Under the pieces are notes generated by a model. The model worked only from the letters and a program-made list of their open reading frames with translations, searched no databases and had not been told where the DNA came from. Shown here one piece after another: positions 31,188 to 39,635 of a DNA stretch of 64,000 nt. Positions within the stretch are counted from its first letter, which is position 1; every line of letters starts with the position of its first letter. Source of the DNA: ZC4RG30 sp039932715. GTDB taxonomy: Bacteria; Pseudomonadota; Gammaproteobacteria; Steroidobacterales; Steroidobacteraceae. The stretch is taken from positions 1 through 64,000 of the forward strand of contig JBDTPN010000016.1 of NCBI GenBank assembly GCA_039932715.1. The letters run 5' to 3'. The position numbers and the translations under genes were made by a program.

Positions 31188-32201
31188 TTGAAAACCACAC
31201 CCGAAAAGCTCGAATCCGCGCTGCAGCGCGGCCTGGCTCCCGCCTATCTGATCTCTGGCGACGAACCGCTGACTGCGGGCGAGGCGGCCGATGCGCTGCG
31301 CGCAACTGCGCGCGCGCAGGGTTATGGCGAACGCGAGGTCTTCTTTATCGAACGCGCCAACAGCAATGGCCCATGGGACGAAATCCACGCCGCGGCACAG
31401 GCGCTGTCGCTATTTGCATCAAAACGCATCATCGAGGTGCGTATCCCCGGAGGCAAACCCGGCCAGGGTGCCAAGGTGTTGCAGGAACTGGTGGCGTTGG
31501 CCGGCAGTGATTTTCTGTTGTTGGTGATCACCGGCGCATTGGACTGGGAAACGCAAAAGGCCGCCTGGGTGCAGGCCATCAACAATGCAGGTGTCTGGGT
31601 GGTCGCTGAAGATGTGCCCGTGGAACGTTTCCCGGCATGGTTGCGCGCGCGCGCGACCCGCGCCGGCATCCAGCTGGATGACAGTGCAGTCGCCGCGCTG
31701 GTTGCACACACCGAGGGAAATCTGCTGGCGGCAGAGCAGGAACTGCACAAGCTCGCGCTTTCGGGTGTCCGCAAAGCCGGCGCTGTTGAGGTCCTGGCCA
31801 GCGTCACGCAGAGCAGTCGTTTTGATGTCACGCAGCTGGGTGAGGCCGTGTTGCAGGGTGATCGGCCGCGTGCGCTGCGCGTGCTGGCCGGATTGCGGGC
31901 CGAGGGCGAAGAGCCCACGTTGGTGCTGTGGTCGCTGTGGCAGGAACTGCGCATGGTGTGGTTGACGCTGGTGCCGGGTGCACAAGCCGGCGGCATCTGG
32001 TCGCGCAATCGGACACTGTTGCCCGCAGCGGCCGCGCGCTTCAAGCCGCTGGGGCGCGCCTGGTTCGCGCAACTCAATGCGCACGTGGCGCGCACCGACC
32101 AGGTCATCAAAGGACAACACCATGGCAACGCATGGGATGAGCTGGCGCTGCTGGTGGCGGAATTCGCGGGCGGCAGCCAGGTGCTGGGCGCAGCGGCTTG
32201 A
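31188..32201 (+). CDS. holA: DNA polymerase III subunit delta
   Basis: Delta is the clamp-opening subunit of the DNA polymerase III clamp loader. The 337-residue protein matches HolA from the N-terminus (APAYLISGDEPL, AQALSLFASKRIIEVRIPGG, GNLLAAEQELHKLAL). I use the TTG at 31188; no better start lies near, and the homology begins within ten residues. The stop overlaps nadD by one base. It heads the run holA-nadD-rsfS-rlmH-maf-rng. Confidence 0.95.
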   Translation: MKTTPEKLESALQRGLAPAYLISGDEPLTAGEAADALRATARAQGYGEREVFFIERANSNGPWDEIHAAAQALSLFASKRIIEVRIPGGKPGQGAKVLQELVALAGSDFLLLVITGALDWETQKAAWVQAINNAGVWVVAEDVPVERFPAWLRARATRAGIQLDDSAVAALVAHTEGNLLAAEQELHKLALSGVRKAGAVEVLASVTQSSRFDVTQLGEAVLQGDRPRALRVLAGLRAEGEEPTLVLWSLWQELRMVWLTLVPGAQAGGIWSRNRTLLPAAAARFKPLGRAWFAQLNAHVARTDQVIKGQHHGNAWDELALLVAEFAGGSQVLGAAA

Positions 32202-32866
32202 TGGAGATCGCGACGACTTCAAGGCTGGGGCCCATCGGAATTTTCGGTGGCACGTTCGATCCCATCCACAACGGCCATATGCGTACCGCGCTGGAACTGC
32301 GTGAATCGCTGCGTCTGGCCGAAGTCAAATTCCTGCCTGCCGGCAATCCACCGCACCGCGACCAGACCCAGGCCACTGCGGAAATGCGCCTGGCCATGGT
32401 GCGGGCAGCGGTGCAAGACGAACCGGGATTCTCGGTGGATGATCGCGAAGTTCGACGCACCGGGCTTTCCTATTCGGTGGATACGCTGACCGAACTGCGC
32501 GCCGAACATCCTGATCGCTCCCTGTGCCTGCTGCTGGGCATGGATGCATTCCTGGGATTACCCGGCTGGCACCGCTGGCGCGAGATTCTGGATCTTGCCC
32601 ACGTGGTCGTGGCGCATCGGCCCGGCTGGAAAGCACCCACCCAGGGTCCCCTGGGCGAAGTCATGGTCGACCATGGCACGGGAACCGTGCGTGAGCTGCA
32701 TGAACTGGTTGCCGGCCGCGTGTACGTCCACGCAGTCACCCAGCTGGAAATCTCCTCCACCGACCTGCGGCAGCTGATCAGCCGCGGTGGCGACCCCCGT
32801 TATCTGGTTCCCGACAGCGTCTGCAGAGTGCTGCGCGATACGGGATGGTATGCTCGGCGCCAATGA
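32201..32866 (+). CDS. nadD: Nicotinate-nucleotide adenylyltransferase
   Basis: NadD forms deamido-NAD from nicotinate mononucleotide and ATP. The 221-residue protein has the nucleotidyltransferase motif GIFGGTFDPIHNGH and the C-terminal ISSTDLRQLI (SSTxxR). The ATG overlaps the holA stop (TGATG). The 3' end overlaps rsfS by four bases. Confidence 0.96.
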   Translation: MEIATTSRLGPIGIFGGTFDPIHNGHMRTALELRESLRLAEVKFLPAGNPPHRDQTQATAEMRLAMVRAAVQDEPGFSVDDREVRRTGLSYSVDTLTELRAEHPDRSLCLLLGMDAFLGLPGWHRWREILDLAHVVVAHRPGWKAPTQGPLGEVMVDHGTGTVRELHELVAGRVYVHAVTQLEISSTDLRQLISRGGDPRYLVPDSVCRVLRDTGWYARRQ

Positions 32867-33372
32867 CTGCAGTGAAGTTCTCGCGCCCGCCTGCCCGGGC
32901 AGCCCTCGTCAAACTGGTAGCCGCCGCGCTCGACGACATGAAAGCGGCAAACGTGAAGATCATCGATGTACGCAAGGTCACTGATGTGGCTGATTGCATG
33001 GTCATCGCGTCCGGCACCTCCGACCGTCATGTGCGCTCGATTGCCGACCGCGTGCTGGAACGCACCAAGGCCGGCGGGTTTCGCCCCATGGGGCTTGAAG
33101 GCGAACGTGATGGCGAATGGGTGCTGGTCGATCTCAACGACGTGATCGTGCATGTGATGTTGCCGCGTGTGCGCGAATTCTATGGACTGGAAAGCCTGTG
33201 GGAACCCGTTGCCACAGTGAAGGCAAGGCCGCGACCCAAGACAAAGACCAAGGCAAAGACCAAGGCCAAGGCCAAGGCCAAGGGAAAATCCAGGAGTCCC
33301 CGTAGGGCTGGCTCTGCAGCGGGCAAGCCGGCGCGATCCCCTGACCGACCGCGTGGCCGCGCGCCGCGTTAG
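32863..33372 (+). CDS. rsfS: Ribosome silencing factor RsfS with basic C-terminal tail
   Basis: RsfS binds L14 and blocks subunit joining when nutrients are short. The conserved part covers residues 1 to about 115 (DVRKVTDVADCMVIASGTSD, ERDGEWVLVDLNDVIVHVML, YGLESLW). An extra 50-residue tail follows, rich in Lys, Ala, Arg, Ser and Pro (TKTKAKTKAKAKAKAKGK, RSPRRAG). The DNA of the tail is a degenerate six-base repeat. Start is the ATG at 32863 in an ATGA overlap with nadD. Confidence 0.93.
   Translation: MTAVKFSRPPARAALVKLVAAALDDMKAANVKIIDVRKVTDVADCMVIASGTSDRHVRSIADRVLERTKAGGFRPMGLEGERDGEWVLVDLNDVIVHVMLPRVREFYGLESLWEPVATVKARPRPKTKTKAKTKAKAKAKGKSRSPRRAGSAAGKPARSPDRPRGRAPR
33238..33285 (+). 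repeat. Degenerate six-base tandem repeat in the rsfS tail
   Basis: Successive AAGACN/AAGGCN units (AAGACC, AAGGCC) encode alternating Lys-Thr and Lys-Ala. It looks like a slippage-prone coding microsatellite that could vary in length between strains. Confidence 0.7.
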
Positions 33373-33389
33373 TTTCACTTCAATACGCC

Positions 33390-33857
33390 ATGCGCCTGGC
33401 CTTGATTGCCGTTGGCCAGCGAATGCCGGGCTGGATCCGCGAAGGCTTCGAGGATTACGCGCGGCGCCTGCGTCCGCGACTGCCGCTGACCCTGGTTGAA
33501 ATTCCCGCAGCCAAGCGCGGTAGCGGCGATCTGCAGCGTGCAATTGCCGAAGAGGGCCGCAAGCAGCTGGCCAGCATCCGCCCCGACGACTACGTGATTG
33601 CGCTGGACGAACGCGGCACTGCGCGTAGTAGTCTGGCGCTGTCACGCTGGCTGGCCGAGCGGCTGAACGACGGTCGCGACCTGGCATTCCTGGTGGGCGG
33701 TGCCGACGGTTTCGCCCCTGAAGTGCTGCAGCGGGCCAACGAACGCTGGTCGCTGTCGACGCTGACCCTGCCGCATGCCCTGGTGCGTGTGGTGTTTGCA
33801 GAGCAGCTGTATCGCGCTGTCTCGTTGCTTGACGGCCATCCCTATCACCGCGAATGA
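33390..33857 (+). CDS. rlmH: 23S rRNA pseudouridine-1915 N3-methyltransferase RlmH
   Basis: RlmH methylates pseudouridine 1915 in helix 69 of 23S rRNA on the assembled ribosome. The 155-residue SPOUT protein has FLVGGADGFAPEV and a C-terminal LPHALVRVVFAEQLYRA, both family signatures. It follows rsfS by 17 bases, the usual pair. maf starts directly after its stop. Confidence 0.96.
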   Translation: MRLALIAVGQRMPGWIREGFEDYARRLRPRLPLTLVEIPAAKRGSGDLQRAIAEEGRKQLASIRPDDYVIALDERGTARSSLALSRWLAERLNDGRDLAFLVGGADGFAPEVLQRANERWSLSTLTLPHALVRVVFAEQLYRAVSLLDGHPYHRE

Positions 33858-34496
33858 ATGGCCCTGAATAAAGTCAGCCCAACCACTGCGCCCGTTATCG
33901 TGCTGGCATCCGCATCGCCACGGCGCAGTGCGCTGCTGACACAGATCGGTGTGCGTCACGCGGTGCGCGCCACTGACGTTGATGAATCGCGATTGCCAGG
34001 GGAATTGCCCCATGTGCTGGTACGTCGTCTGGCCGTTGCCAAGGCCATCGAGGGGCGGCGCCAGAATGGTACGCATCTGCCGGTGCTGGCCGCCGACACC
34101 ATTGTGGTGCTCGACGGGGTGGTGTTTGGCAAACCGCGGGACAAAACCGATAGCCTGCGGATGCTGCAGGCACTGGGCGGCCGTACCCACCATGTCATGA
34201 CGGCCGTGGCCTTGGCCATGCCTGCCTTCAGCGGCGACGTCACGGCGGCGCCGGCAGAGGCTCTCAGTGACACAACCGTCTCGATGCGGCCCATCACTGC
34301 AGCCGAGGCAGAGGCCTACTGGGCCAGCGGCGAGCCGGTAGGCAAGGCCGGTAGCTACGCCATACAGGGCCTTGGCGCGCGCTTCATTGCCCATATCGAA
34401 GGCAGTTACTCTGGTGTCATGGGTCTGCCGCTGTACGAAACGGCGCAACTGCTGCAGGCTCACGGCCTTCACGCAACTTATGCAGAGTTTGGCTAG
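33858..34496 (+). CDS. maf: Maf-family nucleotide pyrophosphatase (YhdE-like)
   Basis: Maf/YhdE hydrolyses dTTP, UTP and modified nucleotides. The 212-residue protein has LASASPRRSALL at the N-terminus and VLAADTIVVLDG and GSYAIQGLGARFI, which are family blocks. A small insert around residues 120-140 is unusual. It lies between rlmH and rng; the maf-rng link is common in gammaproteobacteria. Confidence 0.94.
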   Translation: MALNKVSPTTAPVIVLASASPRRSALLTQIGVRHAVRATDVDESRLPGELPHVLVRRLAVAKAIEGRRQNGTHLPVLAADTIVVLDGVVFGKPRDKTDSLRMLQALGGRTHHVMTAVALAMPAFSGDVTAAPAEALSDTTVSMRPITAAEAEAYWASGEPVGKAGSYAIQGLGARFIAHIEGSYSGVMGLPLYETAQLLQAHGLHATYAEFG

Positions 34497-35993
34497 ATGA
34501 GCATCGAAATACTGGTGAACGTGACGCCGCGCGAATCGCGCGCGGCATTGCTCGATAACGGCGCCCTGCAGGAGCTGTTCATAGAGCGCACCAGCCGTCG
34601 TGGACTGGTCAGCAACCTCTACAAGGGCCGCGTCTCGCGCGTACTGCCGGGCATGCAGGCGGCGTTTCTCGACATCGGCCTGGCACGCACCGCATTCCTG
34701 CACGTAGCGGACGTGCTGGGCCCCCCGCCGGATCCGGCCAATGACGCCCAGCCGGAAGCTGCAAGCCAGGATGTGGACATCCGCTCGCTGGTTCGCGAGG
34801 GCGACGACTTGCTGGTGCAGGTGGTCAAGGATCCACTGGGCACCAAGGGCGCGCGATTGTCCACGCATGTCTCGCTGCCGTCGCGTTACCTGGTTTACAT
34901 GCCGCGCGGTGCGCGCGTGGGGGTATCGGCGCGCATCGAATCGGTGGAGGAGCGCGGCCGGCTGCGTGAGATGGTGACCATGCTGGCCGCAGAGCACGAG
35001 CGTGCCGATGGCGCGCGGGGTGGATACATCGTGCGCACTGCCGCGCAGGGCGCGCCGCTGGAGGCACTCAACGCCGACATGCTGTACCTGCAGCGCATGT
35101 GGGCGCATGTGCGTGAGCGTGCGGCTTCCACCCCGCCCGGCAACCTGGTGCATGAGGACCTGCCGCTGTCCACACGCGTGCTGCGCGATGAGCTGCGACC
35201 GGAGGTGCGACGCGTATTGGTGGATTCGGCGGAGGAATTCGCGCGCATGCAGCAGTTCACCAGCGCGTTCATGCCGGAATACAAGGACCGCATCGAACTG
35301 CACCAGGCGCCGCGACCGATTTTCGATCTGCACGGCATCGAGGAAGAGATCAGTCGCGCGCTGGACCAGCGGGTGGCGCTGAAATCCGGTGGCTACATCG
35401 TGATCCAGCAAACCGAGGCCATGACCACAGTGGACGTCAACACCGGTGGCTATGTGGGTCATCGCAACCTCGAAGAGACCATTTTCCGCACCAACCTCGA
35501 GGCTGCGGTAACCATTGCGCGGCAACTGCGCGTGCGTAACCTGGGAGGAATCATCCTCATCGACTTCATCGACATGCAGGACGAGGATCATCGCCAGGCA
35601 TTGCTGGCTGCACTGCAGGCGGCACTGGCCACGGACCGCTCACAGACGCATGTGGCCAATATCTCGCCGCTGGGCCTGGTCGAAATGACGCGCAAGCGCA
35701 CCCGCGAAAGCCTCGAGCACCTGCTGTGCGCTCCGTGCCCACAGTGCATGGGCCGCGGCTTCGTGCGCACGCCGGAAACAGTCAGCCACGAGATCTATCG
35801 CGAGCTGATGCGCCAGAGCCAGCAGTTCCAGAGTGACGAACTGGTGGTGCTGGCCCACCAGGACGTGGTCAGCTGGCTGCTTGAGGAAGAGGCCGCCGTG
35901 CTGGCTGAGCTGGAAACACAGCTGGGCCGTCCCATTCGCCTGCAGGCCGAATCCCTTTACGGCATCGACCAGTATGATGTGGTGCTGACTTGA
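34497..35993 (+). CDS. rng: Ribonuclease G
   Basis: RNase G is an endonuclease that matures the 5' end of 16S rRNA and decays some mRNAs. The 498-residue protein has the S1 domain (LYKGRVSRVLPGMQAAFLDI), the DNase-I-like catalytic domain (TVDVNTGGYVG and LIDFIDMQDE, with the metal-binding Asp residues) and the zinc-link CPQC pair near LCAPCPQCMGRG. It starts immediately after maf and overlaps the nitrilase gene by four bases. Confidence 0.96.
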   Translation: MSIEILVNVTPRESRAALLDNGALQELFIERTSRRGLVSNLYKGRVSRVLPGMQAAFLDIGLARTAFLHVADVLGPPPDPANDAQPEAASQDVDIRSLVREGDDLLVQVVKDPLGTKGARLSTHVSLPSRYLVYMPRGARVGVSARIESVEERGRLREMVTMLAAEHERADGARGGYIVRTAAQGAPLEALNADMLYLQRMWAHVRERAASTPPGNLVHEDLPLSTRVLRDELRPEVRRVLVDSAEEFARMQQFTSAFMPEYKDRIELHQAPRPIFDLHGIEEEISRALDQRVALKSGGYIVIQQTEAMTTVDVNTGGYVGHRNLEETIFRTNLEAAVTIARQLRVRNLGGIILIDFIDMQDEDHRQALLAALQAALATDRSQTHVANISPLGLVEMTRKRTRESLEHLLCAPCPQCMGRGFVRTPETVSHEIYRELMRQSQQFQSDELVVLAHQDVVSWLLEEEAAVLAELETQLGRPIRLQAESLYGIDQYDVVLT

Positions 35994-36823
35994 AGGCCGC
36001 TGCAGTGCAGATGACTACCAGCACCAATGTGGCAGTTAACCTCGCCACCGCGCGGCGGCTGCTGCGCGACGCCGCCAATGCAGGTGCCACGCTGGCGGTG
36101 CTGCCCGAGAACTTCGCATTGATGGGTCGGCAGGAACGCGACAAGCGCGCCATTGCCGAACCCGATGCGGCGCAGGGCGGGGGTGGTCCCATCCAGCAGA
36201 TGCTGTCGGACAGTGCCCGGGAGCTGGGCATCACCCTGGTGGGCGGCACCATTCCGCTGCTGGTGCCGGGGGAGACGCGCGTGGCCGCCGCCAGCCTGGT
36301 CTACGGGCCGGACGGAAGTCGCCTGGGTCGCTACGACAAGATCCACCTGTTCGACGTCAGCGTGCCAGGGGCCGCGGAGAGCCACCGCGAGTCCGCTGGC
36401 ATGACGCCGGGCCGCCAAGTGGTGGTCGTGCCGACACCGGTGGGGAAGATCGGGGTGGCGGTATGCTACGACCTGCGTTTTCCGGAGCTGTTTCGTCGCA
36501 TGATGGACCAGGGCGCAGACTTCTTCGTGGTATCCGCGGCCTTTACCGTGCCCACTGGCGAGGCCCATTGGGACCTCTTGCTGCGCGCGCGCGCCGTCGA
36601 GAACCTGTGTTACATGGTGGCATCGGCGCAGGTAGGCGAGCATGAAAACGGCCGTCGCACTTATGGGCACAGCGCCGTGATTGACTGCTGGGGAGCAAAG
36701 GTTGACCAGTTGCCCGCGAGCGAGGGCGTGGCCATTGGTGAAATCGATCTGGCGCGTCAGGCACGGGTGCGTGCGGAGTTTCCGGCCCTTGAACATCGCG
36801 TGCTGGGCCGCACATTGGATTGA
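35990..36823 (+). CDS. Carbon-nitrogen hydrolase (Nit1/YbeM-like)
   Basis: A 277-residue nitrilase-superfamily amidase, probably the deaminated-glutathione amidase type given the similarity to YbeM/Nit1. The triad is Glu40 (VLPENFAL), Lys117 (RYDKIHLFD) and Cys159 (AVCYDLRFPEL). The start is TTG in a TTGA overlap with rng. The order rng-nit-tldD is frequent in this class. Confidence 0.9.
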   Translation: MKAAAVQMTTSTNVAVNLATARRLLRDAANAGATLAVLPENFALMGRQERDKRAIAEPDAAQGGGGPIQQMLSDSARELGITLVGGTIPLLVPGETRVAAASLVYGPDGSRLGRYDKIHLFDVSVPGAAESHRESAGMTPGRQVVVVPTPVGKIGVAVCYDLRFPELFRRMMDQGADFFVVSAAFTVPTGEAHWDLLLRARAVENLCYMVASAQVGEHENGRRTYGHSAVIDCWGAKVDQLPASEGVAIGEIDLARQARVRAEFPALEHRVLGRTLD

Positions 36824-36838
36824 TTGAAGGAGCATTTC

Positions 36839-38287
36839 TTGTCACAAACCGACGACAGCCTCAACCTCGCGCGCCGCGCGATACTCGCGCCCGGTGGCCT
36901 CGACGATCAGGGCCTGGATCGCACGCTGTCGCTGGTCATGGATCATGCCGTTGATGCGGCTGATCTCTACTTCCAGGTGTCGCGCGAAGAGTCGTGGGCC
37001 ATGGAAGACGGCATCGTCAAGGAAGGCAGTGCCAGCATCGAGGAAGGCGTAGGCGTGCGTGCCATTGCCGGAGAGAAGACCGGTTTTGCCTATTCAGACG
37101 AGATCCAGCCCGCGGCGTTGACCGAGGCCGCGCGCGCCGCACGCGCCATAGCCAAACAGACGCCGGGCAAGGGCGTGCAGGCCTGGGGTCGCAATGCGCC
37201 GCCCCGGCTTTATTCCGCCATCGACCCGCTGACCAGCCTCGAGGACAACGCCAAAGTCGCATGGCTGGAACGTGTGGATCGCGAAACGCGCGCCATGGAT
37301 CCGCGAATCAAGCAGGTAATGGCCAGCTGTCATGCCGTGCATGAAGTGGTGCTGGTGGCTAATTCCAGCGGAGCGCTGGCTGCCGACGTGCGCCCCCTGG
37401 TGCGCTTCAATGTCTCGGTCATCGCCGAGCAGAATGGGCGTCGCGAGATGGGCTATGCAGGCGCGGGCGGTCGCTATTCACTGGTCGAGCTGGTTGAGGG
37501 GGATCGTCCCCTGCAGCTGGCGCGTGAAGCTGTGCGCCAGGCGCTGGTGAATCTCGAAGCCGTCGCCGCGCCAGCAGGGAGCATGCCGGTGGTGCTGGGG
37601 CCGGGATGGCCGGGCATCCTGCTGCACGAGGCCATAGGCCATGGGCTGGAAGGAGATTTCAATCGCAAGGGCACTTCGGCATTCAGCAATCGCATCGGTG
37701 AGCGCGTGGCCAGCCCGCATTGCACGGTGGTGGACGACGGCACGCTGCCGGGCCGCCGCGGTTCACTCAACATCGACGACGAAGGCACGCCTTCACAGTG
37801 CACGACGCTGATCGAGAACGGCGTACTCAAGGGTTACCTGCAAGATACGCACAATGCGCGGCTCACCGGCACGCGTTCCACCGGCAACGGTCGGCGTGAA
37901 TCCTTTGCGCACATGACCTTGCCGCGCATGACCAATACCTACATGCGCCCCGGTCCGCATGATCCGGGCGACATCATCGCCTCGGTTGACCGCGGCATCT
38001 ACGCGGTCAACTTCGGCGGCGGCCAGGTCGACATCACCTCGGGCAAGTTCGTGTTTTCCACCAGTGAGGCCTACCTCATCGAAAACGGGAAAATCACCGC
38101 ACCCATCAAGGGAGCCACGTTGATAGGCAACGGCCCCGACGTGCTGACGCGCGTCTCGATGGTGGGCAATGATCTCAAGCTCGATGCCGGCGTAGGCACC
38201 TGCGGCAAGGAAGGCCAGAGTGTGCCGGTGGGCGTGGGCCAGCCCACGCTGCGCATTGATGCAATGACGGTGGGCGGTACCAACTGA
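36839..38287 (+). CDS. tldD: Metalloprotease TldD
   Basis: TldD forms a heterodimeric zinc protease with PmbA (TldE) and processes small peptides such as microcin B17 and CcdA. The HExxxH motif is HEAIGHGLEGDF. I choose TTG at 36839 because GAAGGAG (36827-36833) lies five bases before it and the resulting 482 residues match the family length; a TTG at 36824 precedes that ribosome-binding site. Its partner pmbA is in this window at 41572. Confidence 0.95.
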   Translation: MSQTDDSLNLARRAILAPGGLDDQGLDRTLSLVMDHAVDAADLYFQVSREESWAMEDGIVKEGSASIEEGVGVRAIAGEKTGFAYSDEIQPAALTEAARAARAIAKQTPGKGVQAWGRNAPPRLYSAIDPLTSLEDNAKVAWLERVDRETRAMDPRIKQVMASCHAVHEVVLVANSSGALAADVRPLVRFNVSVIAEQNGRREMGYAGAGGRYSLVELVEGDRPLQLAREAVRQALVNLEAVAAPAGSMPVVLGPGWPGILLHEAIGHGLEGDFNRKGTSAFSNRIGERVASPHCTVVDDGTLPGRRGSLNIDDEGTPSQCTTLIENGVLKGYLQDTHNARLTGTRSTGNGRRESFAHMTLPRMTNTYMRPGPHDPGDIIASVDRGIYAVNFGGGQVDITSGKFVFSTSEAYLIENGKITAPIKGATLIGNGPDVLTRVSMVGNDLKLDAGVGTCGKEGQSVPVGVGQPTLRIDAMTVGGTN

Positions 38288-38298
38288 CCGCCTGAAGC

Positions 38299-39624
38299 CT
38301 AGAGCTTCTGCGTCTCTGTGTGCGCCGCGCCCGAAGCGGAATGAGCCCCCGAGGCGGGGTGCACGCGTTCGTCCACATAGATCAGGTCATGCGTGCCGAT
38401 GGTCACCACGTCGCCATCATTGAGGTTGTGGTGCCGCACGCGCTTGGCCTTGACCACGATGCCATTGGTGCTGTTGAGGTCTTCGATCACGCAGCCGTCG
38501 GGTGAGGTCAGGATCTGGCAGTGGTGACGGCTGACAAAGCGGTTGTCGATCTGCAGGTCATTATCCGGTGTGCGACCCACAACTGTTCGCCCGGGATGCA
38601 GCGGCAGTTCGCCCACAGTGCGACCTTCCGATGCGACGATGATCCTGGCCAGTGGGATATCGGGCAGCGTTGCGCCGTGATGCACGTCTTTGGGACCCAC
38701 ATACAGGGTGGGTCCGTCATGCGGCAGACCTGCGACGTCCTCATCGAAGCGGCCCGTGCTGGTGTAATCGCCGGCTGCACGCAAGAGGGCGCGATGGCCG
38801 GCCACCCGTGCCTCGAAGTCCACCCACTGCAGTTCCTCGATGGCCGCGCGCACGTCTTCTTCGAGCACGTGATCACGGTCGACATTGAACGCAGCCATCA
38901 TCGAGGTTTCGCACAGGGTGTTGACCAGCCGGGGCACGCCACCGGAATAGCGATACAGCAGCGGGAATACCGAATCGTCGAAGATCCTGCGGCCACCGGA
39001 GCCCGCCACTTCGAGCCGGTGCAGCACATAGGCGTGCAGGTCCTGCTCCGACAGCGCCGTCAGGTGAAAGCGCAGGCGCACGCGCTGCGCCAGCTGGATC
39101 AGCTCCGGCGAATCGAGCTTGTCGTTGAGATCGGGTTGGCCGGCAAGGATGATGCGCAGTACCTTTTCCCGGGTGGTCTCCACGCCCGAGAGCATGCGAA
39201 TTTCTTCCAGCGTGCGCAGCGGCAGGTTCTGCGCCTCGTCGACTATCAACAGCACCTTGCGACCCGCGGCGTATTGTTCGATGAGGAAGGTGTTGAGCGT
39301 GGCCAGCAGTTCCGCCTTCTTCATCTTGAAAGGGGTGAATCCGAACTGCACCAGCACTGCTTGCAGGAACTCGATGGCCGAGACCTGCGTCTGGTTGATC
39401 TGCGCGACCACCACGTCCTTTTCCAGCTCCCGCAGGAAGGTCTCGATCAACGTGGTTTTTCCGGCACCAATTTCGCCGGTGATCACCACGAAGCCGTCGG
39501 TGAACCAGATAGTGGATTCCATGTACGCCTTGGCGCGCGCATGGTTCTTCGACAGGTACAGGAACTCCGGGTCAGGGCTGAGCCTGAACGGCAGGTCCTT
39601 GAGCTTGAATAACTCCGTGTACAT
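38299..39624 (-). CDS. ExeA/GspA-like AAA ATPase fused to an FHA domain
   Basis: A 441-residue protein. The N-terminal 270 residues are an ExeA-type ATPase (MYTELFKLKDLPFRLSPDPE; Walker A GEIGAGKTT at 50-58; Walker B LLIVDEAQN at 125-133 with Asp129/Glu130). The C-terminal 120 residues are a forkhead-associated domain (GRTPDNDLQIDN, FVSRHHCQI, LNSTNG), which binds phosphothreonine. ExeA proteins help secretin assembly or couple to secretion systems, but no secretion genes are adjacent. It may link kinase signalling to envelope assembly. It is convergent with tldD and upstream of nothing on its strand except purK, 11 bases behind. Confidence 0.85.
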   Translation of the reverse strand: MYTELFKLKDLPFRLSPDPEFLYLSKNHARAKAYMESTIWFTDGFVVITGEIGAGKTTLIETFLRELEKDVVVAQINQTQVSAIEFLQAVLVQFGFTPFKMKKAELLATLNTFLIEQYAAGRKVLLIVDEAQNLPLRTLEEIRMLSGVETTREKVLRIILAGQPDLNDKLDSPELIQLAQRVRLRFHLTALSEQDLHAYVLHRLEVAGSGGRRIFDDSVFPLLYRYSGGVPRLVNTLCETSMMAAFNVDRDHVLEEDVRAAIEELQWVDFEARVAGHRALLRAAGDYTSTGRFDEDVAGLPHDGPTLYVGPKDVHHGATLPDIPLARIIVASEGRTVGELPLHPGRTVVGRTPDNDLQIDNRFVSRHHCQILTSPDGCVIEDLNSTNGIVVKAKRVRHHNLNDGDVVTIGTHDLIYVDERVHPASGAHSASGAAHTETQKL

Positions 39625-39635
39625 TTCTTGTTCGT

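Noticed and set aside
33238..33285. CRISPR-like short tandem repeat
   Set aside because: Units are six bases, contiguous and in frame in rsfS; there are no spacers. No CRISPR array was seen anywhere in the window.
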